This document shows positions 33,886 to 41,544 of a DNA stretch of 64,000 nt, in pieces. Below the pieces are notes generated by a model. It did no database searches and was not told where the DNA came from. It saw only the letters and a program-made list of their open reading frames with translations. The translations under genes were made by a program, and so were the position numbers. Origin of the DNA: Pyrinomonadaceae bacterium (GTDB lineage Bacteria > Acidobacteriota > Blastocatellia > Pyrinomonadales > Pyrinomonadaceae); assembly GCA_021228405.1 (NCBI GenBank), contig JAJQRF010000002.1, positions 186,001-250,000 on the forward strand. Direction: 5' to 3'. Each line of letters opens with the position of its first letter. Positions within the stretch are counted from its first letter, which is position 1.

Positions 33886-35666
33886 TATTTAAGAACGATC
33901 GTCACGCGGCGATTTTTTGCTTTTTCTTCGCTCGTCTGCGCGTCCTTAGTTCCGGCAACCGGGTTCAGCGAACCGTAACCATCAACCGAAATAATGCGCT
34001 GATCGTTGATGTTTACGCGCGATTCGTCCGAAGCCTTGAGCCACGTCCAAACCGATTGCGCGCGCGCTTTCGACAATTCGATATTCTTGCCCGCATCGCC
34101 CGTATTGTCCGTGTGACCTTCGACGATAATTTTCGTATTCGACGCACGAATCAGCAAACTGCGGATTTCATTGAGTTTGGCGATTTCCGAAGGTTTCAGT
34201 TCCGACGAACCCGGATCGAAATTAATGTCAAAGTTGGCTTTAACGACCGTATTTCCGCTGTTGACCTGCGACGAATTTCCCGTTTCGGTCTTGACTTCGC
34301 CGACTTCGTCCGACATCTTTTTCACAAAAGTCAGATCGACAACCTGATCGACGGGCGTAAAACTCGGCATTCTTTCGGGCAAAAGTTTTTGCAAACGTTT
34401 GCCGTGTTCGTTATAAGAAATCCCGAAAACGCTGTCTGCCAACGGCTTATTGCTTCCGACACCGAAAAGATGGCGGTTATCGGCAATATCATTAACACGC
34501 GAACCGCCGAGCCTGACACCGTTATCTTCGACAATATCGTAATATTTCGCCCAGAAGCTCGGACCTTTGCCTTCCATATTGAAAACCTGCGCGTTCAAAG
34601 CGGCAACACGCGTTTTAAAGTAATTCGGATCGGATTTGATCTTCGCACCGGCACGCGCCAGACAACGCAAAAGCGTTTCAATATATTCGGGATGTTTTTT
34701 GATGAAATCTTCGGTCGTAAACAAAATATTCGGCATCATCGCCGAATATTGTTCGGTCGAGATGATTTTCTGTAATTTCTCGGTTTTATCTTTGTAAATC
34801 ACCGAACTGCGTCCCTGCGCCGCCATCACGTCGCCCGGAGTCCACGTCGAAACGCCGTCGATACTGCGGTCTTCCGTCTGCCCGGTTTTCACGTTTTTCA
34901 GCGAAACCTTCGCGTTTGCAATAAATTTCTGCGCCGCTTCGATGTGATCGGTCGCGTTGACGAAATTGATCGCGTCGGGATTGTAAACTTTTTCATCAGG
35001 GTTTACGGGAATTTTATTGTCCGCCGCCCAATTTACGACCACGTTGAAATCGCAATACGGAACCGCCGTCACGATCAACGCGCCTTTCGCGCTTTGCGGG
35101 TCTTTTTTCCAGGATTCGGGTCCCATCAAAGCATCTTCGCCCGAAGAATAACCGCCGCTCCAGACGACTTTTGCCTTCGGTCCGCGAAGGAGTTTGTTTG
35201 CGCCCGCAATATCGACCGCCGACTGATCGCCCGTCGTCGTCACGAACTGAATGTTGTTTGAAGCCAACATTTCGACTTGCTTGGAAGTGTCGTTTTCGAC
35301 GATCAGCTTCGTGTTTTTAATGCCCGCCTGATAAAGCAAACTGTCGGGATGATCGCCCGATTTTCCGGTTCCGCCGACAGCGTCGATCAGCGCGCTTTGC
35401 GCTTGCCACGTCCAGATTCCGATCGTTACTTCAGGATCATCCGTAGTCGGCTTGGGCGGCTTCACGTCCGTCACGGGAAGATTTTCGCGTTTAATGTCTT
35501 CCGTCCGCTCAAGTGTCTGCTCGGTTTTGCTGACATCGGTTTTCGGCGAAAGTTTTTCCCAAATTCCGAACTGCCGCGCCGCTACATATAAACATCCGCC
35601 CAGAACCGCGACCGCGAGAAGAATCGCGCCCGGTCCGAGTTGGTAATTGCCAATTCTGATTGCCAT
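33885..35666 (-). CDS. ABC solute-binding protein fused to a C-terminal OmpA peptidoglycan-binding domain
   Basis: 593 residues from ATG 35666 (MAIRIGNYQLGPGAILLAVA). An N-terminal TM anchor (about 10-32) leads into a NMT1/SsuA-like periplasmic binding domain (about 65-430: VTIGIWTWQAQSALIDAVGG, NNIQFVTTTGDQSAVDIAG, GALIVTAVPYCDFNVVVNW, FIKKHPEYIETLLRCLARAG). A linker follows, then an OmpA-like domain (about 475-593) with INFDPGSSELKP, VEGHTDNTGDAGKNIELSKA and NRRVTI. A GTG at 35714 would add a repeat-encoded extension (NPKSEIRNPKF). The fusion could sense a ligand while holding the cell wall. It is upstream of the ABC permease and downstream of pspA. Confidence 0.9.
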   Translation of the reverse strand: MAIRIGNYQLGPGAILLAVAVLGGCLYVAARQFGIWEKLSPKTDVSKTEQTLERTEDIKRENLPVTDVKPPKPTTDDPEVTIGIWTWQAQSALIDAVGGTGKSGDHPDSLLYQAGIKNTKLIVENDTSKQVEMLASNNIQFVTTTGDQSAVDIAGANKLLRGPKAKVVWSGGYSSGEDALMGPESWKKDPQSAKGALIVTAVPYCDFNVVVNWAADNKIPVNPDEKVYNPDAINFVNATDHIEAAQKFIANAKVSLKNVKTGQTEDRSIDGVSTWTPGDVMAAQGRSSVIYKDKTEKLQKIISTEQYSAMMPNILFTTEDFIKKHPEYIETLLRCLARAGAKIKSDPNYFKTRVAALNAQVFNMEGKGPSFWAKYYDIVEDNGVRLGGSRVNDIADNRHLFGVGSNKPLADSVFGISYNEHGKRLQKLLPERMPSFTPVDQVVDLTFVKKMSDEVGEVKTETGNSSQVNSGNTVVKANFDINFDPGSSELKPSEIAKLNEIRSLLIRASNTKIIVEGHTDNTGDAGKNIELSKARAQSVWTWLKASDESRVNINDQRIISVDGYGSLNPVAGTKDAQTSEEKAKNRRVTIVLK

Positions 35667-35672
35667 ATAGTT

Positions 35673-35828
35673 GAATTTTGGATTTCGGATTTCGGATTTC
35701 GGATTTTTGTCCACAATCGAAAATCGAATCCTTTTTTATCGTGAATAAACTGAATTTGAAACACAGTGGATAAGATTTCGGATTCAAAAATAAATCCAAA
35801 ATCCAAAATCTAAAATCCAAGATCAAAT
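35673..35828. repeat. Heptamer-repeat runs GGATTTC and ATCCAAA between pspA and the binding-protein gene
   Basis: 35680-35700 holds three exact GGATTTC copies (plus GGATTTT), and 35794-35828 holds ATCCAAA, ATCCAAA, ATCTAAA, ATCCAAG, ATCAAAT. The two runs are roughly complementary and can pair across about 90 bp. Confidence 0.9.
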
Positions 35829-36530
35829 TTACATTGTTTTGTTCGTGCCCTGCTGACCTTGCTGGGCGGCAACGTGCTGTTTGCGAAGCTCTTCAAACTT
35901 GCTTTTCGCCTGCACGTTTCCGACCTGCGATTTGATCTTTTCGAGCCGCGCATCGAGCGAACTTTCGTTCAATTCCTTGCCCAGATTCGCCGCCGCGACA
36001 CGATTTTTAATATGTGTGCGAACGTTATCCAGAGCCTTCACGTCACTGTCCATCGAAAGCCCGTCGAGCTGTTCCTGAACTTTGATTCGCGCGTCCGCAC
36101 TGGCAAGTTTCGCCATCATCCGATCTTTTTCGGCAACGAGCTTGTTGCGTTCGGATTGAATTCGCAAAAGCGCGGATTTCACATCGTCCGCATCTTTTTT
36201 GCCCTGTTCGTATTCGACATTAAGATCGGCGACTTCTGCCTGCAATGCTTCGAGTTTTTCAACCAAGAGCGTGCCGATCTCTTCATCGCCGTTTTGCACG
36301 GCAACTTGCAATTGTGCTTCAATGTCTTTCAACTCGCGTGTTTTCGTTTCATAGCGGTCTTCGAGTTCATCCCGACGGCGAATGATCGCCGCCGCCGCAT
36401 TGCGCAATTGCACGGCTTTCGTCGTGATCGCGTCGATCGAATTCTGGTAAACAATTTCGGGGTGTTCGGTTTCGACTTTAGAAACAAAAAGCGAGAAAAA
36501 ACCTTTAATGACATTCCACAAGCGTCCCAT
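35829..36530 (-). CDS. pspA: PspA/IM30 (phage shock protein A) family protein
   Basis: 233 residues, nearly all alpha-helical coiled coil, as in ESCRT-III-like PspA. The N-terminal amphipathic helix (LWNVIKGFFSLFVSKVETE) binds membranes; then IVYQNSIDAITTKAVQLRNA and long heptads follow (RRRDELEDRYETKTRELKDI, ALQAEVADLNVEYEQG). The C terminus (AAQQGQQGTNKTM) is short. AAAGGAG lies before the ATG and a clear sigma-70 promoter upstream. It heads the minus-strand cluster. No pspBC or PspF gene is nearby. Confidence 0.9.
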   Translation of the reverse strand: MGRLWNVIKGFFSLFVSKVETEHPEIVYQNSIDAITTKAVQLRNAAAAIIRRRDELEDRYETKTRELKDIEAQLQVAVQNGDEEIGTLLVEKLEALQAEVADLNVEYEQGKKDADDVKSALLRIQSERNKLVAEKDRMMAKLASADARIKVQEQLDGLSMDSDVKALDNVRTHIKNRVAAANLGKELNESSLDARLEKIKSQVGNVQAKSKFEELRKQHVAAQQGQQGTNKTM

Positions 36531-36605
36531 CGTTTTCTCCTTTGGTTTAGTGTTAGAAACGCTAATTCCAGCTAAAAATAAAAAAAAATTCGCTAAAACC
36601 TAAAC

Positions 36606-36635
36606 AGTATAGGTTAAAAACAAATTTTTCGTCAA
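36606..36635 (-). promoter_or_regulatory. Sigma-70 promoter of the pspA cluster
   Basis: On the minus strand TTGACG (36630-36635) and TATACT (36606-36611) with an 18-bp spacer, about 75 bp before the pspA ATG. No sigma-54 GG-GC element is visible, unlike enterobacterial psp. Confidence 0.65.
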
Positions 36636-36718
36636 AATATTTAATGATTTATGGTTTTTTGAGCATTTTACTCACACCGGAGAATTATACGCCGAAACCG
36701 AATTTCGTGTTCCGAAAA

Positions 36719-36967
36719 TCAATTAAATCTTTTCTTAAATTTTCCTTCACGCGCTTTTACCCATTCGCGCCATTCTTCGATGGCTTTTTCCCTTGCTTCC
36801 TGCGAACTCGCAGGTTGAAAATTCAATCAGGTCGAAGTCGCATCGCGCAGACACATTTCCGCCAGAAAACGAACCTGCAACTCTTCGCTCGCCAATAGAT
36901 CGATCAAGTCGTTAATCGAATTTTTCGACATTTTCCGCCGCAATTCGGCAAATTCCTTTCGTTTCAT
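36719..36967 (-). pseudogene. Small ORF split by an in-frame TGA
   Basis: From ATG 36967 the frame encodes MKRKEFAELRRKMSKNSIND and on, a charged helical protein. At codon 47 a TGA (36827-36829) interrupts it; the same frame then continues coherently (FQPASSQEAREKAIEEWREW and on) to a second TGA at 36719. The downstream part resembles the acidobacterial tail in which residues like EAREKAIEEWREWV end HEAT-type proteins. It starts 7 bp after kptA. It is most likely a nonsense-inactivated gene, a read-through case or a sequencing error. Confidence 0.6.
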
Positions 36968-36973
36968 ACTTTT

Positions 36974-37519
36974 TCACAATAACTTCAAAAATCTCGGCGG
37001 CACTTCGTCCGTCAGCCAAACGCCGTTTGCCGAAACAAAAAACTCGTGGTTTTCCGCAAGCATCGCCTTTGTGTTAACTTCAAGAAGCACAGGCTTTCCG
37101 TATCTTGCGCCGACTCTTCGTGCGGTTTCCGTATCTGCCGAAAGATGAACGTGATGACGTTTCATTTTCTGCAAACCGCTCGAAAAGATCACGCCGACAT
37201 TTCTTTCAGCCGTTCCGTGATAAAGAATTTCAGGCGGCGTTTTTCGTTCAAATTCAATTTCGACATTTATCGAATGACCTTGACTCGCACGAATTTTCGT
37301 CTTTGTTTCGTCGAAAGCAAAACGCTTTTTGTCGTTCGCCGCAACAACTTCTTCGAGTTCCGCAACCGTGAAAGATTTTCCGTGTGCGGCACAGGCTTTT
37401 CTTAAATCTTCTATTTTTAACCAACCGTTTTCGTCTAAACTCAGCCCGACCGTTTCGGGCGCGTGGCGCAAAACGAGGCTTAAAAATTTGCTGATCTTTG
37501 TTTTTCGCTTTTCGTCCAT
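36974..37519 (-). CDS. kptA: RNA 2'-phosphotransferase (Tpt1/KptA family)
   Basis: 181 residues matching KptA: KFLSLVLRHAPETVGLSLDENGW at the N terminus (KFLSLVLRH, GLSLDENGW), IRASQGHSINV, PPEILYHGTAERN, MKRHHVHLSADTETARRVGARYG and VWLTDEVPPRFL. The family transfers the 2'-phosphate of spliced RNA to NAD, giving ADP-ribose 1'',2''-cyclic phosphate; the bacterial substrate is uncertain. Catalytic Arg, His, Arg, Arg positions appear present. The ATG overlaps the stop of the upstream oxidoreductase gene (TAATG), so translation is coupled. Confidence 0.95.
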   Translation of the reverse strand: MDEKRKTKISKFLSLVLRHAPETVGLSLDENGWLKIEDLRKACAAHGKSFTVAELEEVVAANDKKRFAFDETKTKIRASQGHSINVEIEFERKTPPEILYHGTAERNVGVIFSSGLQKMKRHHVHLSADTETARRVGARYGKPVLLEVNTKAMLAENHEFFVSANGVWLTDEVPPRFLKLL

Positions 37520-38034
37520 TATTGAATTTTCTTCACTTTCAGCGAAACGATCTGACGCGCCCAGCGTCCGTGTTTTTTATCGTCGGGCACGATCAATTGC
37601 CACGTGCCGTCGTTTTCGTCGAGCGGTTTTCCGTCGCGGGTGTCGGCAAGTAAAATTACTTTGTCGGTATATTCGGGAGCGATTTCGGCGATTGCAAAAG
37701 CGACCTTGTAACCGTCGGCGGCTTCGACCAAAAGATAGGCGGCAAGTTCCTTGCCGCGCATTTCGCCTTTGCCGATTTTTGCTCCCGCATCGAGCAAAAC
37801 GTCGCTCAGATTAAAGCCCGAATAAAAGGCTTCCTTTTCGTCGTGGGGCATTTTCGCTTTGATTTCGCGGCGTGTGAATTTTGCCAAATCTTTAATCTTC
37901 AAAGACAAAGTTTTTCCGCCTTCCACTTCGATCTTTAAGGTCGGGTCGGCTTTTATTGCGGGTTTCGTTGCATTTTGAGCCGAAACCGTAAAAGTAAAAA
38001 GTGAAAATAAAATTGCCAGATTGATGATTTTCAT
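37519..38034 (-). CDS. Exported molybdopterin-dependent-oxidoreductase-like protein
   Basis: 171 residues from ATG 38034 with a signal peptide (FSLFTFTVSAQNA). The mature part (YSGFNLSDVLLDAGAKIG, GYKVAFAIAEIAPEYTDKVILLADTRDG, WQLIVPDDKKHGRWARQIVSLKV in short blocks SLKVKKIQ) resembles the compact sulfite-oxidase-type domain without a molybdopterin-binding Cys. Enzyme activity is therefore uncertain; such proteins may be structural. It overlaps kptA and follows the cyclase-like gene. Confidence 0.8.
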   Translation of the reverse strand: MKIINLAILFSLFTFTVSAQNATKPAIKADPTLKIEVEGGKTLSLKIKDLAKFTRREIKAKMPHDEKEAFYSGFNLSDVLLDAGAKIGKGEMRGKELAAYLLVEAADGYKVAFAIAEIAPEYTDKVILLADTRDGKPLDENDGTWQLIVPDDKKHGRWARQIVSLKVKKIQ

Positions 38035-38073
38035 AATGCTTTCTTTTTCTAAAGTCACGTTTTCCGCCTTTGC

Positions 38074-38724
38074 CTATGCGCGGACTTCTGATTTTTTCCT
38101 TAAAATCGTCCGCGCCGGCGCGCCTTCGCCTTTGCCGCCGATGTATTTTAGCGGGAGGCAGATCAATTCATAAGTTCCGCCCGAAACTTCGCGCAAATCC
38201 AGACCTTCCAGAATTATTACTTCATTTTTCAGTAAGGTAAGATGCGTTAAAAAATCGTCCGAGCCGAATTTTTCGACCGAAAGATAATCAATCCCGACAA
38301 GCCTGACACCTTTTTCGACCAGAATTTGCGCGGCTTCGGGCGTGATGTATGTAAAATCGGTGCGAAAACCTTTTTCGGGTTCGTTCCAAAATGCCGAATT
38401 ACGCGTTTTGAAAAGAAGTCTTTCAGTATTCTCAATAGTTTCGACGTGTTGCGTATCAATCGCCGAAATGTTTTCGTTAATTTCAATGACCGAACATTCG
38501 CCGATCAGCACGTTCAGATCGAGTTCGTGCACGCGTTTCGTGCCTTCGATAAAATGATTCGGCGCGTCAACGTGCGTTGCCGTGTGCACTCCGCAACAGA
38601 TTTGCGAAACGTTTGCCGCGTCGCCGTTTTCGAGCGAATTGACCGTTTTTATTTCGGCTTCCGGGTCGCCTTCGTAAATCGGCGTTTCTGCCGAGATCGG
38701 AAACGTCACGTCATAAATTTTCAT
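38074..38724 (-). CDS. Cyclase-family metallo-hydrolase (kynurenine-formamidase-like)
   Basis: 216 residues. The signature HTATHVDAPNHF is the HxxTHxDxPxH-type metal site of the family that includes KynB and isatin hydrolase. Further conserved blocks are VTFPISAETPIYEGDPE, LVGIDYLSVEKFGSDDFLTH and ICLPLKYIGGKGEGAPART. The substrate is not predictable: no other kynurenine gene is near. It is first in the cyclase-oxidoreductase-kptA group, divergent from the GNAT gene. Confidence 0.88.
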   Translation of the reverse strand: MKIYDVTFPISAETPIYEGDPEAEIKTVNSLENGDAANVSQICCGVHTATHVDAPNHFIEGTKRVHELDLNVLIGECSVIEINENISAIDTQHVETIENTERLLFKTRNSAFWNEPEKGFRTDFTYITPEAAQILVEKGVRLVGIDYLSVEKFGSDDFLTHLTLLKNEVIILEGLDLREVSGGTYELICLPLKYIGGKGEGAPARTILRKKSEVRA

Positions 38725-38803
38725 ATTTTTCGAGCATAATAGAAAATAAATTTTGAAACAAGATTTGCGTCAAAACAAAGTTTCTTTGTAGGCTAAAGGC
38801 AGT

Positions 38804-39088
38804 ATGAAAATCAAAAAGCAGGAACATAACAAAAAAGGTGCGTTCTTCATCGAGGAAGACGGCGAATGGATCGCCGAAATGACCTATTACAGAGAAGGAA
38901 TGCGTAAGCTCGTCATCGACCACACGGAAGTTTCCGAAAAACTGAAAGGCAAAGGCATTGCAACCAAATTAGTGCAGGCGGCGGTCAAATATGCGCGTGA
39001 AAGAAATCTTCTGATTAAACCAGTCTGCCCGTTTGCGAAAAAGGTTCTCGAATCTTCCGAAGAATACGAAGACGTTTTAACGAGGTAA
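38804..39088 (+). CDS. GNAT-like acetyltransferase, YjdJ/GCN5-related short family
   Basis: 94 residues, the short single-domain acyltransferase family: GAFFIEEDGEWIAEMTY, IDHTEVSEKLKGKGIATKLV (acetyl-CoA loop with KGKGIA) and KPVCPFAKKVLE at the end. Substrates of this family are usually unknown. The stop codon directly abuts the ATG of mqnA, so the two are co-translated. Confidence 0.93.
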   Translation: MKIKKQEHNKKGAFFIEEDGEWIAEMTYYREGMRKLVIDHTEVSEKLKGKGIATKLVQAAVKYARERNLLIKPVCPFAKKVLESSEEYEDVLTR

Positions 39089-39949
39089 ATGAACGTTTCA
39101 CCGCGTATTTCAGCTTCGAGTTATTCAAATACCGCGCCGCTCGTCTGGTCGTTTCTCTACGGACAAAATCGCGGAAAATACGAACTCATTATGGACAATG
39201 CGCCCGCACGTTCGGCGGAACTGCTCGCGCAAAACCGTATCGATGCCGCACTCGTTCCCGTTATAGCCTATCAATTGATCGAAAATATCCGGCTTATTCC
39301 GCACGTCTGCGTCGGCGCACGGGAGAAAGTCCGTAGTGTCTGTCTGGTCACGAAAGGCGAAGATTTGGAACAAGTAAGAACCGTCGCGCTCGACGTTTCA
39401 TCGAAGACTTCGGTCGCGCTGACAAAGATCATTTTCCGCGAATTCTTAGGCTTTGAACCGAAGTTTGAAAACGCCGCACCGAACGCCGAAGAAATGCTCA
39501 AAACTGCCGATTGCGCCCTTTTGATCGGCGATCCGGCACTTATGATCTCGGATTCCGGATTTCGGATTTCGGATTTGAATGAAAATTCCAATGTCCAACG
39601 TCCAGCGTCCAACGTCCAGTTCCGAAAATTCGACCTTGTTGAACTTTGGCGGCAATTTACGAATTTCGGCTTTGTTTTTGCGATGTGGATGGCAAACGAA
39701 GAAAAGCTTGCAACCGCCGGGAAAATAGATTTCGCCGCCGCCCGCGACGAAGGAATCGCGCACGTTGACGAAATTATTTCAAACTACGAAAGCCAGATAA
39801 CCCTCACGCGCGAAGATTTCAAAAAATATCTCACCGAAAACATTTCTTATTCGATCAGCGATTCGATGCAAAAGGGTTTGGAGCTTTATTTTAAGCTTGC
39901 CTGCAAACATAGTTTGTGCGAAACCGAAAAGCAATTGAAATTTATTTAA
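39089..39949 (+). CDS. mqnA: Chorismate dehydratase (futalosine pathway)
   Basis: MqnA turns chorismate into 3-enolpyruvylbenzoate, the first step of the futalosine route to menaquinone. Visible blocks: ASSYSNTAPLVWSFLYG (active-site region), APARSAELLAQNRIDAALVP, SVCLVTKGE, SSKTSVALTKII, ALLIGDPAL and FDLVELWRQFTNFGFVFAMW. The 286 residues include an extra stretch of about 23 residues after GDPAL, encoded by heptamer repeats (39550-39619). No other mqn genes are in the window. The insertion lies in a loop between conserved blocks, so activity is probably retained. Confidence 0.92.
   Translation: MNVSPRISASSYSNTAPLVWSFLYGQNRGKYELIMDNAPARSAELLAQNRIDAALVPVIAYQLIENIRLIPHVCVGAREKVRSVCLVTKGEDLEQVRTVALDVSSKTSVALTKIIFREFLGFEPKFENAAPNAEEMLKTADCALLIGDPALMISDSGFRISDLNENSNVQRPASNVQFRKFDLVELWRQFTNFGFVFAMWMANEEKLATAGKIDFAAARDEGIAHVDEIISNYESQITLTREDFKKYLTENISYSISDSMQKGLELYFKLACKHSLCETEKQLKFI
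39550..39619 (+). repeat. Heptamer-repeat insertion within mqnA
   Basis: Ten 7-bp units: GGATTCC, GGATTTC, GGATTTC, GGATTTG, AATGAAA, ATTCCAA, TGTCCAA, CGTCCAG, CGTCCAA, CGTCCAG. Two different repeat words are joined. They are translated as SDSGFRISDLNENSNVQRPA and the next few residues. Confidence 0.92.
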
Positions 39950-40022
39950 ATTCATCTGCAAGAAAGTTTTTTTACGCGCGTTCCCAGAATGCTTTTAATT
40001 AGTATTTTGGAAACTGAAATGT

Positions 40023-40229
40023 ATGAAAAACTTCTTTCTTTTATGTGTTCAATTGGGTTTTATTTTTTTCGGCTTGGCAACGATCATGGCTTTTCTGAAC
40101 TATCTGACGGGTTGGAAGATCGGCATCAAAGGAACGGCAATTCCGGGCGATCCGGTCGCGGCGATCGCATTTTTGATAGTGGCGTTGATCTGCGGCGGAA
40201 TTTCTTTTTTTATTACGCGAAAAAATTGA
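40023..40229 (+). CDS. Small two-TM membrane protein
   Basis: 68 residues with two TM helices (FLLCVQLGFIFFGLATIMAF and AAIAFLIVALICGGISFFI) joined by a short polar loop (TGWKIGIKGTAIPGDPVAA). No family is recognised. It sits alone between mqnA and a structured terminator. A good start context is lacking (only GGAA upstream), but the residue pattern makes it a likely gene. Confidence 0.65.
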   Translation: MKNFFLLCVQLGFIFFGLATIMAFLNYLTGWKIGIKGTAIPGDPVAAIAFLIVALICGGISFFITRKN

Positions 40230-40230
40230 G

Positions 40231-40320
40231 ATTTCAAAATAAAGATCGAAATCGTTCGGCGGGTTGGAAATGCTTTTCAGTTTTGCGTCTGATTTTTCCG
40301 ACCCGGTCTTTATTTGAGAT
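40231..40320. terminator. Long hairpin between convergent genes
   Basis: ATTTCAAAATAAAGA (40231-40245) pairs with TCTTTATTTGAGAT (40307-40320), and inner GGGTTGG/CCGACCC segments can also pair. The right arm overlaps the 3' end of the MFS gene (stop at 40310), so this may serve as a shared terminator. Confidence 0.55.
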
Positions 40321-41488
40321 TCGGGCTTTTTCTAAAATTCAAACCGACCTGTAAAACGATCAAGACCAGAACGCTTCCCAGAAGCACAAACATTCCCGAG
40401 CGCAGATCGTTTTCGTAGGCGTTTGAAATATAGCCGATGAGCCACGTCGTAAAGGTCGCGCCGAGCGTTCCGCAGATAAAAAAAGGCGTTGCGCGGCGGG
40501 TTGACGAAGCCCCGAAAATCTTCGTAAACCGCGAAATATTTGTCGGAAAAATCCAGGATGTTCCGAAGCCCGAAATCGACGCGCCGAGGCTTAAAAACGC
40601 CACGCTTTCCGCCGAAAGCAAAATTATCATTCCGAACAGGATCGTCAAAAGTCCGAGCATCAGCATTTTATTTTCGTTCAAATACCGAAACAAGATCGGC
40701 GCAACGGCGCGACCGATGACGAAAAATAAAAAATACAGAAAAATCGGCGGAAACCAGACTGAAACGCCTTCCAATCTTTGCGTATAGGTTTTCAGCCAGC
40801 CGCCCATCGCGCTTTCAAACCCGACGTGAATAAAATTGAAAAGCGCGATCGTCCACGCGAGCGGTCGCGTCCAGATCGGAATTTCAAAATCTTCCGGTGC
40901 GCTTTCATCGGTAACGGGTCGTTGCTCGACTCCCGGCGGCTGAAATATAATTCCCGCGCCGATAATGAAGAAAAACGCCCCAAGCATTAAGGTCGGCGTA
41001 AAAATATTTGTCCCGCGTGCGAAAAAATCGACGAAAGGCTGACTGCTGATCGCACCGAGTCCCCAGAAAAAATTCAGCACACTGAGCGCAGAACCGGCGC
41101 GTTCCGTGTTGAGTTCGAGAATCAGCATATTGATCGAAGGAAGCGTCAAACCGATGCCGATGCCCGTGAAAAAGAATGCGAAAAGACATAAGCGATACGA
41201 ATCGGCATTCATCGAAACGATACCGAACGCCATGAGAAAACAACCGACAATCGCGGCAAAGATAAATTTATTTTGTTTTCCGAGCCGATTCGTCGCAAAA
41301 GTCCCGAGCAGAGAACCCGAAAATTGCCACGTAAAAAAATAACTCGATTGTGCATCGTTAAGCGTGAGCTTTTCCGCGAGAATCGGCAAAACCTGCCCGA
41401 TCCAAACCGTCGCAATGCCCGAAGCAAAAAATCCGAGATGCAGTAACGTTATCAAAAATTTAGGTTTTTCTTTCCGTTCGGGCGACAT
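40310..41488 (-). CDS. MFS transporter
   Basis: 392 residues from ATG 41488 (MSPERKEKPKFLITLLHLGF); in-frame codons up to 41620 are non-hydrophobic and rejected. About twelve TM helices are visible with the usual six-six split around the acidic loop (PVTDESAPEDFEIPIW). Motifs include FFTGIGIGLTLPSINML and GTFATNRLGKQNKF, the A-like motif between TM2 and TM3. The best overall shape is a fucose/glucose-type or drug-type MFS member, but the substrate cannot be assigned. Confidence 0.85.
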   Translation of the reverse strand: MSPERKEKPKFLITLLHLGFFASGIATVWIGQVLPILAEKLTLNDAQSSYFFTWQFSGSLLGTFATNRLGKQNKFIFAAIVGCFLMAFGIVSMNADSYRLCLFAFFFTGIGIGLTLPSINMLILELNTERAGSALSVLNFFWGLGAISSQPFVDFFARGTNIFTPTLMLGAFFFIIGAGIIFQPPGVEQRPVTDESAPEDFEIPIWTRPLAWTIALFNFIHVGFESAMGGWLKTYTQRLEGVSVWFPPIFLYFLFFVIGRAVAPILFRYLNENKMLMLGLLTILFGMIILLSAESVAFLSLGASISGFGTSWIFPTNISRFTKIFGASSTRRATPFFICGTLGATFTTWLIGYISNAYENDLRSGMFVLLGSVLVLIVLQVGLNFRKSPNLK

Positions 41489-41544
41489 AGAAAAATTATT
41501 GTGGCAATTTGCGCGAATAAAGACAAAGTTTAAAATAAAAATAC

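Noticed and set aside
36531-36718. Sigma-54 promoter before pspA
   Set aside because: No GG-N10-GC element; a normal -35/-10 pair with 18-bp spacing is present.
36644-36898. Plus-strand 84-residue frame upstream of pspA
   Set aside because: It is antisense to the broken minus-strand gene, has no ribosome site and unnatural composition.
40023-40354. Alternative frame from 39989 covering the small membrane gene
   Set aside because: It has no hydrophobic or family pattern; the 68-residue two-TM frame is better.
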